Assembly (NCBI GenBank): GCA_963682055.1
Contig: OY821745.1
Location: forward strand, 25,293,342 to 25,357,341
Direction of reading: 5' to 3'
From: Primula veris
Taxonomy: Eukaryota > Streptophyta > Magnoliopsida > Ericales > Primulaceae
DNA: 64,000 nucleotides
Part shown: positions 20,716 through 32,536 of the stretch, in pieces
Position numbering within the stretch: position 1 is the first letter of the stretch
Layout: each line of letters starts with the position of its first letter
Made by a program: the position numbers and the translations under genes
Notes under the pieces: generated by a model
Told to the model about the DNA's origin: nothing
What the model saw: the letters and a program-made list of their open reading frames with translations, nothing else
The model's database searches: none

Positions 20716-23700
20716 TCAATAAGCCCGCATGTCAACAATTATATTTGGAAGTTGATCAATACCAACCGACATTATATATTTACGACTACGGAAAAGAAGG
20801 CACGAGACTCTAAAAGCTAATGACTGCTCATTTTCTACTAGAACCGAGTTGAAATCCTCATCATATCCATCTAAATCAGATTCTGTGACCACCACTAACG
20901 AACCATCGTCAAATTCTAGATTTTCTACCATCGACTTTTCTGTGCAAATGTTGCTTTGAGGTCTTTTAATTTTATGAATATAGTACTCTTGAACAGCTAG
21001 CCACTGGGAGGAGGATACGAGGACCCTCGGCCTAATTGACCTGACGTATGAGTAGGCAGACTCAGGTGTCATTTTTTTGTGTTCCACCTATTAGAGATGA
21101 AGAAAAAAACAAATTAACATTTATTCCCAAAACATAACAGCACAACATTGGGTTGATGTTGAGGCTCTTGAATGTGTTACATACTAGATAGCAGAGAACA
21201 ATAGTTGTACTGCGTCCTCGGCCAGCCTTACAGTGAACATATGTTGCCTTCCCTCGAGATGCATTACCTTTAAAAATATAAAACGAAGCGGGTTGTAAAA
21301 AATCTTAATATTCAAAAGCACCAAGTATGATCCTTGATTTAAAAGTCATTATATAACCGTTGTTTAAAAACAGAACAGTTCTCTAACTAAAAAATTCTAC
21401 ATCAATTTCATTTGCCAGTGCTAATCTAAAAGGTTTTTCAAAAGGAGATGGAGAATAAGCACCAAAAAGACATCTACTTTAACATAACATCCCTATGGCT
21501 TCAAATTTCATGATTTCTGAAAATTAATAGTAACATGAAAAGTAAGAATGAATAATTACCATGGATAAAAACCACAGCTCGACAGATATCTTCAAATGAT
21601 GGAGCGAAAAGATAATCAGTTGTCGGGATAACCAAGTGGTCAATTTCATACATCTGACAAACACATCAAAACAAAACCTTGTAAACATAATAAGCATTCG
21701 AATGTAATTGCAGAAATAAGATTCTGAAGTAAACAATGGGTGCATACTGCATTCTACTTTTTATTCACAGGAGACACAACTTCGTAAATGCTGTATGAAG
21801 AAGAGAAGATATAGTAAGATTAGTTGAGCTTATCAGAGCTAGTTTGGCTGTCACTTTAGTCAGCAACAGTAACATAAACTCAGAGCCGGCTCCAGGCATA
21901 GTATTTAGAGGCTCAAGTGTTGGGCCACATTTTATATGAAGCCTCAAATTTATTCTTTTTATTGGAGTGTTATATATCTTGAATTATATGTACTCTTTAT
22001 TTTATCTCCCCATTAACTTTGAATGTCATAATTATAACATTAATACTACATGGTCTCTCTTCAACCGATTACAATTATATACATCGTTGAGGTTACTCCA
22101 ACATTTGTCGGTTCTCGTGATTTTCGTAATCACATTAAAACACTTTCGTGTTAACCATTTAATCAAAGAAAACCTAAATTAAAAATTGTTTTATCACTTG
22201 ACATTTCCTTACCGAAATCTATAACTAGTCTATTACTGATACAATTTGCAACATTGGCAGTAAGATGTCATTTTAATAGTCAATTTTTATGCATACAGTA
22301 TTTATAAGCGGCCAAACCTAATTTGCCCCGCTTCACTATACACACACCGCTTCAACGACATATTTATCAACTATCATAAATAAACTTAATTCAGCCACAT
22401 ATTAACACATTACACATGTAAACACTATGTATGTTCTCGGTTTATTTGTATTGAAGACAAACAATTAAGCAGTTATTACCTTTATTAATAACTTCGTATT
22501 TCTTACAAACACGGTGATCAGCCAACATTTAAAATTCTAGTTTGATTTAGTCAAATGTGAAGGCCACGGTAATCCATGGCACCGTTTCATTCTTTAAAAC
22601 CATAACAGTTGCACACATCAGAAAAACCACCATAACTTCAAATGGCTTTATAACCATTACTAAATTTCATGATACCTCAAGTATATTTTCCTCAATAATT
22701 TCATGTTCCAGAATACTACTATGCATGTCATTACAGTGGCAAATCATAAATTATAAACAATCACACTATGGGAAGTAACCATTATTTGGGACGTTTCAAA
22801 ATCAAAATAAGAAACTTGCTATTCGAAATCTAGCCTATCCACATTAGTTCATACATATGCCACTAACGTCAATTTAAGATGAACAACATTATGATATAAA
22901 CATTTAGTATATACTTATGAAATAAGTATATTATTAAGTTTAGTTAGGTAAAGAGGCATCTATATTCGATTTGATTCTATTGATTTATTTGTCAAATTAG
23001 TATACAGGGCCTCAACTTTCATATTGGTGCCGGGCCTCTCAATATCTAGAGACGGCTCTGCATAAACTTAGTGCATTTGTGTAGCTCCTACTTACATTCA
23101 TCTTTTCCCCCTCTTCTAGCCCAAATAAGCCAAAAGTCATAAGCATTTCCCACTTCATAGATATTAATTTTTTTTTACAACTGACCAAACAAACAAGTAC
23201 TTACATGATACAGCGAGGTTTTAACAAGTGTCTCGAATGGCTCATTCAAAGTAACAACACCGGATACACCAAGTTCCTTCAAACACGGCACATCCGTAGG
23301 AAATGGAACGGCACCTAATAATATAAACTGATAACAAAACAATCAATTAACTACATTTAGAATGCATTAAACAGCGGCCTCTTTAGTTACAGCATATAAG
23401 CGCAAAACTATATTTTCTTTGTTATTCGTGTAAGCGTTACAGTTGTTTAGTTAAGTTCCATAAAAATGTACTTTCATAAAAATAAACAGTTAATGGTAAT
23501 CTGTGAAGCAATTTTATACGAAAAAGTAAGAATCTTTGTAGCTGAAAAAATAGGTGCACTTTTTCGGCCCGAAAACATAATAAGTACAACTTTTCGTTCC
23601 AACCAAACAAACACTTTCACTTTTGTAACTAAACAAGGTGGCTAGCATGTATCCATATAATAATTTAAAAACTGAAATCTTAGCTATATCGTTTTTGCAA

Positions 23701-24010
23701 GAGCTACGCTAAAAGCGTAAAAACGTAAGCTTTTAGAGGCTAAAAAAAGGGAAAAGCGGGCTTTTTTACTATGAAGCGCGCTTTTAAAACACAATTGTAT
23801 GCATCTATACACTATATATACCTCATCGACTCTATCCCACCACCGGAACTCTGACTGAACCTTGTTCCTCACCACATTGTACAATAACGTCGGATAGAAA
23901 AGGACACGTGCTCCCGCACCAACTATAACCCGTTTAGCATCTAAATTAGCTACAACATCTTTATCACGAACACCACAACTAACCTTCTCATCTATCTCCT
24001 CAATATACAT
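20716..24010 (-). CDS. PTPMT-type dual-specificity phosphatase (phosphatidylglycerophosphate phosphatase)
   Basis: Five exons join in phase: 24010-23822, 23327-23205, 21653-21560, 21267-21185, 21087-20716. Together they encode 286 aa, a little shorter than the Arabidopsis protein. Exon 1 has VGAGARVLFYPTLLYNVVRN and WWDRVDE. Exon 2 has LLGAVPFPTDVPCLKELGV. Exon 3 has IDHLVIPTTDYLFAPSFEDI with a conserved aspartate at about 117. Exon 4 has the catalytic loop HCKAGRGRS (Cys148, Arg154, CX5R). Exon 5 has MTPESAYSYVRSIRPRVL. Family members dephosphorylate phosphatidylglycerophosphate in mitochondria, the last step to phosphatidylglycerol for cardiolipin. All introns are GT-AG. Intron 2 is swollen by a hAT element. 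The gene converges with the ARABIDILLO-like pseudogene, about 220 bp apart. The C-terminal tail after SSQWLAVQEYYIHKI is acidic and poorly conserved. Confidence 0.93.
21881..23060. mobile_element. Non-autonomous hAT transposon, 1180 bp
   Basis: The ends are CAGAGCCGGCTCCA and, inverted, CAGAGCCGTCTCTA. An 8-bp target duplication CATAAACT lies on both sides (21873-21880, 23061-23068). Terminal sequence and 8-bp duplication are hallmarks of hAT elements. No transposase ORF is seen inside, so it depends on a relative. It sits in intron 2 of the PTPMT gene, between acceptor and donor, and leaves both splice sites intact. Confidence 0.92.
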
Positions 24011-24227
24011 TTTATCTAGACGCTAACAACCTGATTAAATACTAAGAATCGGACACCAACACGAGCTGATCAAGAGAATACGGAATTTTTTCAACTAAGC
24101 TACACCCCAATAAACCCTTAAAGCTAAATAAAAAATCAATCTTGGAAGCAAAGTTATAACCCAATTCAGAAAAAACCTGAAAGATTTGATCTTTGTATAG
24201 TAAGCTAGAAACCCAATAAAGGATCAA

Positions 24228-25275
24228 AACCCTGAATTTCTATAACTATAAAAGTTTTAAAAACACATTACAAAATAACTCTATTATTTAATTATGTAAA
24301 ATAAATAAAAGGGTGTTATATTTAATTAAAAAAGAAAGAGATGAAGGTACATTCAAACCCTGATCAGTGACCCTTGAATTTGTACCATTAAGAAAAGAAA
24401 TTCTTAATCTCTCTCTCTCTCTCTATTTTATATCTATAACTATATCTATATGTATGTATGTATGTATATATATCTGTTATCTGTATCTATATATCTATAT
24501 TTATGTATTTCTTTTTAGTGTTTTTTTGAGAATGGGCGCATAGATCGGATCACAGTGTCTGAACTAATCTAGGAAACTTTCATTTTCTTTATATTTTGAA
24601 ATTATAATAATGAGAACAATGGACCTTATACTTTTCACAATCTCTATATCATCCTTTGGGATTTAGTATCAACACAATTTCCTCAATATTTGAAATTTAA
24701 TTTACCTCTTACATACTTCTTTGTTGTTGTGGACAGGGTGGGTTGGGACGGACACCTAAGTTATATAATTTTTAGGATGACTTTTTAACTTTATTGGAAA
24801 AAATTCATAACTTACTTAAAGAAACAAAAAAATGCACTAAAATTATAAAATCAAAACTCTATCATAATTCATAAAATAAAATATTGTATTTTATTTTAAA
24901 CAAAATATGCCAGGTTTTTTTTTATTATTATTATAAGGGAGCAAAACTACTATTTTCTGAAGAGTTTTTTTTTTTATGCCTATTCGGAGACCGGCGTCTA
25001 AGCTAACCGTCTTATTTACCTTCTACTCAAACCGGTTTTGACATATATATTCATTTTAACCAAACTGCTCTAAATAATAAATCAAGGAGTATTTTTCTTA
25101 TAACTAGGTTTTAGATGATTGGGTTAGACATGACAAAATTATTCGAGTTATAAATTAAGATAATGATAAGTAAATGAGCATATTATAAGAATGCGTGAGT
25201 TAAAATGATAGTTTGGAAATGGATGGAGATGGGTAGTTTTGTTTTTGGGATGGTTGGTTGTGGAGTTACCGTTTT
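24228..25275. other. Intergenic region upstream of PTPMT, with microsatellites
   Basis: This holds the presumed promoter of the minus-strand PTPMT gene. A compound microsatellite (CT)n, then TATC/TATG/TA repeats lies at about 24411-24500. No ORF or exon is supported. Confidence 0.55.
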
Positions 25276-25278
25276 TTA

Positions 25279-25483
25279 CATTATAAAATAATGTTTGATT
25301 TAGTGAGAGTTAAAAGCTGTCACAAAACTGTCGTTAATTTAAAAAGTTGTCACAAATTTATCGCAAATTGACTAAACTGTCACAAAACCGTCACAAAAAC
25401 CGCCGTTAATAAGCTCGTAACAAAAAATACCGTCATTAATTCCGTCACTATTTGGGTATTTTTTTTTTTTTTTTTTTTAAGTG
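25279..25483. mobile_element. CACTA-type MITE, copy 1
   Basis: 205 bp with left end CATTATAAAATAATG and right end, inverted, CACTTAAAAAAAA. It is flanked by the 3-bp duplication TTA (25276-25278, 25484-25486). The interior repeats motifs such as GTCACAAAACTGTC and GCTCGTAACAAAAAATACCG. These recur in reverse orientation in the element at 39993-40185. No coding capacity. Confidence 0.82.
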
Positions 25484-25486
25484 TTA

Positions 25487-26099
25487 ATAGATGAGTCATA
25501 AATCTTTATTAACGCACAACAACTTGTTTGCACTGTTCTAAACAACCGATAGTTGTTTAATGGGTTATATAATAGAAGTCATTGATGGTTGAGACTATTT
25601 AATATTTATCCCCTAATATTTTATGCATCATGACCCCTCAACCTGTCTTTCTCACTTAAATTTTACGATTTTTTAAATAATAAAATTGCATGCCATCACA
25701 TATTCACATGTGTCTTATTCTGTTAGAATTATATATTTTTTTATCACAGTTAAATTTTCCTGCATCTTCTAATATACAATGAAGACAACGATTTGATATT
25801 TTTAAAGGAATGAGAACTATCATCTATTGAGTGGAGTATTTCTTAATGTGGAGACGAAATCGTATATTTTTATAATTTGAAAGCACTATTAGAGCTACAA
25901 ATAAATTGCTAGCTACTAAATAGCATGTAAGTCTAAATTATGGGACAGAGTTAGTTAGAGAAAGAATAGGAAAGAATTCAGATTGTACGAATTTCGCGTT
26001 CACGCGGATTAATCTCGTTGTAATGATAAAATTGAATGCCTAATATTTGTCATAATTAAATCCGAGAGTTAATCAAAATTTGATGATCTTACTCAACAT
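25487..26099. other. Intergenic, nothing recognised
   Basis: AT-rich DNA with no ORF, exon or repeat that could be supported. Confidence 0.5.
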
Positions 26100-26520
26100 T
26101 AAGGATTTTGGTTTGCTATTGACTGCACGTGCAGTTCTCTTTAGCGATCGTAAAAGTGACTTAACTTCTGGAGCTAATCCCGTTCATCGTGAGAGCTGTA
26201 AACATGTTGATATTGATGGATGATCAATATCCGGGAGCAAATTTAAGAAAGAGTTTATTCATGTTCTTTTTTGTGTATTCTGATCATCAGCCGTTAAATG
26301 TGCTTACTGAGCCGTCTTGAGAAGGAGTGTTAACATTCATATCATGTATATTTGTGTGGTCCAATTTGTATTATGTTATATAGTTGTAGGACTTTATGTA
26401 CTTACATGCATGTATAATTAAATACGTAACAAATGTAACAAACTATAATAAATAAATATTTACAAATTTTCATCTCTTCTCTTTCTCTTTCTATAAGTAT
26501 ATTTGTATATATATCACACT
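26100..26520 (+). mobile_element. Copia 3'-end relic: RNase H tail and LTR fragment
   Basis: Broken frames around 26180-26320 recall the end of copia RNase H: ANPVHRESCKHVDID (compare NPVFHERTKHIEID) and, in another frame, VYSDHQPLNVLTEPS (compare VKSEDQLADVFTKPL). A purine run GAGAAGGAG follows, then TGTTAAC at 26328, the expected PPT/LTR junction. The LTR end is not certain, perhaps near 26518. This looks like an old 5'-deleted element. Confidence 0.5.
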
Positions 26521-27026
26521 CTTTTGGACGAAAAATTAGGAATTCTACATAGGCGCCCATTTACTTATTTCACCGAAAGTATATATGATTGATGATCATA
26601 GCCTTTTAGCTGCCCGCAAAAATATAAACATAAAGTGACCCCTCTCGTAAACAAATCCTGGTTTCGCCTCTAGGACCAAAAAATAAATTACATACTAAAT
26701 TCGTAAAAACTAAAAGAGAAATACTACAACATAATAGGACACATAAATTCCAAAACTTAGCTTTCATGAAGGAAAAAAAAAGCCAATTCTATACAAGCAC
26801 AATACAAGCCGCGATCCTTTTATTTATGGCACATTCACGTTTCCGAAATCACACTTGGCCCGAGGGCCTTAAAAAGCCAAACACAACACAACACAACACT
26901 AGTCCCAAAAAGCACAAAATAAGCAATATTCAGATATTCATTTTAATTACATTAGTTACTCAAAACATTAAAAAACTTGCAATACATATATAATGTTTCA
27001 CACATGAATTTGACTAGTCCCTCGCG

Positions 27027-27353
27027 TCACGGACACTTGTTACCTTGGCTCGAGACTTTGGAGCATGGATCATGAGTGTGGTGAAAATCGATTCCAGATC
27101 CTTTACCTTGTCCAAAGTTTTTATAGCTGTCGTTTTCACTCTCGGTAGCAATATTGTCACTGCTAGTTCTAGTTGTAGTTGCAGAGTTTTTAGTATTACG
27201 GTAATCAGGGAATAACACATCCGGAACGATAATTTTGTCGCTTAGAAGTTGTCTTCCATGATTATACTCGGTGGTGAGCTTCCTTGCATTGGCTTGTAAA
27301 GGTCCTATGAGAAGAACTAGGGTTACAAAGACCGTGAAAGTCTTCATAATCAT
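27027..27353 (-). CDS. Candidate small secreted peptide precursor, 108 aa
   Basis: A single-exon ORF begins MIMKTFTVFVTLVLLIGPLQ with ANA at the likely cleavage site, a clear secretion signal. ATG at 27353 or 27347 could be the start. The mature part is hydrophilic, rich in Asn, Ser and Thr. It ends in a compact tail HHTHDPCSKVSSQGNKCP with two cysteines. This layout (signal, variable middle, short distinctive C-terminus) is typical of plant signalling peptide precursors. The tail is not one I can place in a named family (CLE, CEP, PSK, RGF and PIP motifs were considered and do not fit). A TATA-like AAATATATAATA lies about 25-35 bp upstream. It is isolated from other genes. It could be real and unannotated, or a chance ORF. 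Confidence 0.62.
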   Translation of the reverse strand: MIMKTFTVFVTLVLLIGPLQANARKLTTEYNHGRQLLSDKIIVPDVLFPDYRNTKNSATTTRTSSDNIATESENDSYKNFGQGKGSGIDFHHTHDPCSKVSSQGNKCP

Positions 27354-29374
27354 ATGAAACTGTGACCCTGAATATTATATATTTCGGAAACTTATAAGTT
27401 ACATACATTATTTTGAAGGATCAGAAAGGAAGAAAGCCCGAAGAATGAAAACAAATTTTAGCGATGTTTCAAAATATACATATTAAACATTGACGATCCG
27501 TCCAGCTTATACGCTATGGTTCGCGGAATTTTAAATATTAGTTAGTCTACAAATAAGTGAAAATACTATCAACATTAATTCGGGTGTTCATTAATTTGGT
27601 AATGCATGCTGATTATAAGGGGCAACTTTGCAAGGTTTTGATTTAAAATTAATATAAAAAATCTTGTTTTTCTTCAGTTTTTTTCATCTTTTGTAGCTTT
27701 ACCACTCTGTCGCGAACTAAGTATTTATAATTTATGCACCAAAATTTATAAAGATACCTGAATATATATACATAATATATCAATTACACATAAAAAAAGA
27801 CGCCTTCAACCAGCCACCACCTAAGCATGTTGGCTCACTTGGCTTATGTCAGGGCCGGCAAGGGCCAACCTACGCCCGTCACAACAAGTGCAAAATCATT
27901 ATCTCTTATTCAATTTATAGCGGTACTAGCGGAACAAACTCTCATAGGCGTACCAAACTACCATTTCTACCACTAACCGTGTTGGGTGATTGTGAAAGTT
28001 ATAGTTGTTTCCTAATGTTAATTATTTGTTCCTAAAAATTAATTTTATATGACAAAATATACCTTCGAGTCACACGTCAATATTTATTATCTCATTGGAA
28101 ATTCTAAACAAGAATAAATCTCGAAACCTTATTTTCTATAAACTCATTTAATACATTTTCTAATGTCTCTGTAGCTCCAGAAATGAAAATTAATTATCTC
28201 CCATTTTATATAACTGTAATTTAGCTTTACCCTTAGTATTTTTTTTTTGAAAATGAAAATTCTAATGACCAATAACTAAATTCTAAAACTATATATCATC
28301 TTTTAATATGAATAGGAAACCGTCGTTAGGAAAATGTGACAAGCTTACATGCAGAGAGCGTTTTTGTTTTTGATAGTTCGTATTTGCGGTATAGTTGGAG
28401 CGGATCGATCGTGATCAAGGTATATTAAGGCTACCAACAAGGACAGTTTATAGACTATTGTTCAACAGTTCAAATATACAATAATACTCCAACAAGAAAA
28501 CTAATGCCAACTAATGAGGTAATCAGATATGTGATCTTAATTAATAAAGAAAGAGGCCTTAGGGTTCGAAAACTTACTGCTTTTTGTGATCTGGGGAACA
28601 CTGATGCAAAAAGAAAACTCACCTGGGGTAGATTTTATAGGTACTCAATTTTTTATTTAATTTCCTAAAATTATTTGTGGGGTTAAGGAAAATACTATTT
28701 TGGGCACTAAGAATATTAGTAGTTTTGCAGTGGCAGACAAAAGCTTGGCAAATGGCATCCTTAATGGCAAAAATAGTATAGCTACTGAGTAAGTAATTAT
28801 GATTAAATTTATATTTACAAATGTTATAGTCACATTCGGTGGATTAATTATTATAAGTGATTGGTAAATATCACTGGCAAGCATTAAAAGGAAATACTAG
28901 ATTGAAAATATCAAGAGTGTTAAAATTAATATCAATTACTAAATTAAGTGAAATAAAAAATTGAATGGTGTAAAATCATTGTTTTTAACATATTTTATTG
29001 AAAATGCATAGTCAAATATTGAAAATCTCATTATTTTGAAAATTATAGAGGTGTCGTTGCCACTTATAATCTGCATTTAGCTTCTCCCCTTAATCAAATA
29101 CTTAGCACAAAGCACAAATTAAGTGACTGCGATTTGAATTGTTAAAAAGAAAAAAAAAGGTCATTGTGATTTCATGCACTACGTCATGAGTTTGGTTGGT
29201 CTAGGAAGCCGAGCCGGTAGCAGTAAAAAAAAATAATTATTTGAACCCTTGCAGTCTGGAATTATGTGAGACTAGAGATAAAAATTAGAATTTTTTGTTT
29301 TTATATATTTTATACACTTAAACTAAAATTGATAGATTAAAAGGGTACCTATTGCAGCGGCAGATAGAGATAGT
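27354..29374. other. Intergenic, possible transposon scars
   Basis: AT-rich with no supported gene. A hAT-like terminus CAGGGCCGGC occurs near 27850 (after ATGT) but no partner end or duplication was found. ORFs such as 28657-28884 (minus) are low complexity. Confidence 0.45.
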
Positions 29375-29880
29375 ACTACTACTACCCCTTCTCCGATTGA
29401 CCCAAACTATTAAAGGGTTCACACCTGAATAAAATCTATCTACGTTGTTCGCTGATTAAAAACTAAGCGATTAATCAATCAACCCAACTATCGTAATTCT
29501 AATCTAAACGATTAACAATATGTAAAAAAATAGCTAAATTAATTTATTCTAGCAATCAAATAAGTAATAATAAAAACGTAAAATAAGGAGTTTTGAATAA
29601 AGAATATTGACACACGATAAATAGATGTTAAACACTCGCGTAGGTCTTCCACAACATTTTACTTACCAGACATTTAACTATAATTTTCATTCAAGATTAC
29701 AACCTAACAAGCAATTATTTAATCGATTATTCTTCCCCTCATTCTATAATTATCCAAAGTGAAATGATCTGTAACTTTTGAACTAGGGCTTGCTTAAAAG
29801 CTCTTACCGATCACAAATGAGCATACAGTTTGCTCAACAAATTTGAATGAAATTGTATCGCTCACTAATAACTATTTCTA

Positions 29881-29900
<20 letters not shown>
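29375..29900 (-). mobile_element. Old degenerate LTR fragment, related to the solo LTR at 62520
   Basis: On the minus strand this region follows the solo LTR at 62520-63663. The shared blocks TTAGTGAGCGATAC, TAGGTTGTAATCTTG and GAGTGAGGGG-like text occur in the same order. So do the more distal AGCAATCAAATAAG-like and TCAACCCAA-like segments. Identity is low and has many gaps, so it is a much older copy. It lacks clear ends and duplications. Confidence 0.65.
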
Positions 29901-29911
<11 letters not shown>

Positions 29912-31241
29912 GATTAGAGCAAGCAGTACAGCTTACTTATTATTTTTTCCAAATTTAACAAAAAACTAAATATTTTCCTATTTTACATAACATTTTTATA
30001 TCTACACAAAACATTAGTTTTCTTATAAACCTTCTTATTTTCTATCTCTCTTTAAAAATATTTTTTATTTAATCATGATGTCATATCACTCTTGTAAATA
30101 ATATGAGTAATACTTTTGGTTCTCTTTATATAAGGAACATTGAACCACCATCAAATTTTGAATATTTTTTTTTCTCTTTATATAAGGAAACATTGTACCA
30201 CCATCAAATTTTGAATATTTTTTTGAGAAACCTGATAATTGATTTTTTTTGCTAAAAAATAACAAAATTACTCAAAATATGAATTAAAACAGTCACATTA
30301 AGGCACCGAGAGTGCTTGCTCTTACAATATAAATAATTGAATCAAGTGAGAAAATGTGAAATATAAGCTTTGATTTGAATAAAGGAGGATAGACTATATA
30401 GTTTGTAATTGGTAACTTTGGGATAGAAAAACAGATGATTTTATAGTTTACTATTAATTAGGGTAATGATATGTACACTATTTGCATACTACTTGCCACA
30501 CTAACCACGTCATCAATCTTATGTGACAGATCTGATCAAAACACATTTTTATCAAAAATGTTAAAAGTGTAAACGAATTTATTATAATTACGTTTCGGTT
30601 CCTATAAATGTGAAAAAGAACGTCAGAGAATAATATACGAGTACCGATTAAGGGTGGATCCCTTATCTTTCATCCCGTTGTTGTTAGAAATTGATGAAGT
30701 CCATTAATGGTTCTGAAAAGTAGATTTTGAAATGTACAGTTGACTAATCTGTCAATCCTGCCCATTTCAAAGTAGATTTTGAAAGGGTTTTTTTTATATC
30801 GCCACACGGTCAAATTATATATCTGTCTGTAAAAATAGAAAAGATTGCATATGACTGATCAGTCGGTCTGGGCGATCGGTCACGCCTGACCACATTTTCG
30901 ATGCTTTTTTTTGCTTTCTGCTCTGTTTCTAAATGATTCTGTAATATTTTTTGTCTTTAACATTCTCGATAAACTTATTAGTAATACAAACTAGCTTCTA
31001 TTAGGTTTCAATTTATTTTATTATAATGAAAACAAAAGTGATTAAAGCAACATAGTTCAAAAAAAAACCTAGCCAAAGTCGTAACTCGTAAGTTACTACT
31101 TGTAACTCGCATTTTCGACTTTGCACCGAATCAGGAAGAGATACCCTATTTCATAAAATACCCTCAATTATCCATTTTCCAAAAAATCGAGGCTATATAT
31201 TATTGTTACATTTGAAGCTTCACGAACCAATCACAAAATCA
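29901..31241. other. Intergenic with a 52-bp tandem duplication
   Basis: A (TA)n run sits at about 29887-29912. At 30121-30224 a 52-bp unit starting TCTCTTTATATAAGG is repeated twice in tandem with few differences. No gene seen. Confidence 0.6.
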
Positions 31242-31251
31242 TAAAAACTCA

Positions 31252-31753
31252 GGGGTTTTATCGGTTTAGTACACCAAACTATCTGCTTTTAACGATTTGG
31301 GTACCAATCTTTCAAATTTTCCAATTTAGGTACCACACTATAATAAAATTTCAATTTAGGTACCACCGTCTAAATAAATTACGGAATCACGTCACGTGAC
31401 ATTTGACAAACATTAATTTGAGAGGTTAATTTGACAATTTTGCATAAAAATATGTCATCCTATAAAAACATTTTCCCCAATTTCACAAATAACAAAAATT
31501 TGGATTATATGCTAAATTTGGATTATATGATAAATTTTTTTCTAGTATGACATATTTTTGTGCAAAATTGTCAAATTAGCCTATCAAATTAATGTTTGTC
31601 AAATGTCACGTGACATAATTTAGTGATTTATTAAGACGGTGATACCTAAATTGAAAATTTATTATAGTGTGGTATCTAAATTGAAAATTTTGAAAGGTGG
31701 GTACCCAAATCGTTAACCGTAGTATAGTTTAGGGTAGTAAAAGTATTTTTCCC
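31252..31753. mobile_element. Foldback element, Mutator-like, 502 bp
   Basis: The two halves are inverted copies of each other. CAAACTAT, ACGATTTGGGTACC, TTTAGGTACCAC, GTCACGTGACATTTGACAAAC and further blocks on the left reappear inverted on the right. Ends start GGG and are flanked by a 10-bp direct duplication TAAAAACTCA (31242-31251 and 31754-31763). A 9-10 bp duplication with long inverted arms suits Mutator-like MITEs. It lies about 300 bp upstream of the ARPC5 start, so it may be part of that promoter region. Confidence 0.88.
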
Positions 31754-32045
31754 TAAAAACTCATGTTCCATGTGTCTTTTTCCCTCTCTATTTTTTTTTA
31801 ATACTCTATCCGTCTCACTTTATAACCTATATGCGAAACGACATGTATTTTAACCGCGAAATAAACCGTATCACAAAAGAGAAACATAGAATCAAGTCTG
31901 AGAAAATAGAAAGTTACATACTAATTGAGATACAAAAATTGAAAACTTAGAATATAACAAAATCAGAAATGTTGAACTGAGAGAAATTAGATATATAGAT
32001 AGATACATATGAAATATAGAAATATAGAGAGAGAAAGAGAGAAAA

Positions 32046-32485
32046 ATGGCGGGGCATGAAGAAGCAGACAACGCAGAAGCAATAATCACAAGAATCGAAC
32101 ACAAATCTCGCAAGATCGAAAGCTTACTCAAACAGTTCTCTCTTTTTCCCCCTTTTTATTTTCTTATATTATTTTAACATTTTTTGTATATAAATCTGTC
32201 TTTTTTTTAAAACAATTATACATCATTGTATGAATATAGTGGGAGGTAATCAATTAAGAAAAAAAGTGTACCCAATTGAGAAAACAACATATACTTTGCT
32301 TATGTGACTAAATTACACATTGTTTTTTAAGTCTCATATTTGGTTTGACAATTTTACACATAGTAGTGAAGGGTATGTATCTATGCATTTGTGTTTTCCA
32401 TCTTAGATTTAGAACAAAAGTGTACCCAATTGTGTTAATTACAACATATACTGTGCATATGTGACTATATTTAATTAGCATTGTG

Positions 32486-32536
<51 letters not shown>

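Noticed and set aside
21967..22182. 71-aa ORF inside the hAT element
   Set aside because: Low complexity and unlike hAT transposases.
27845..27860. hAT terminus CAGGGCCGGC
   Set aside because: No inverted partner or 8-bp duplication could be found downstream.
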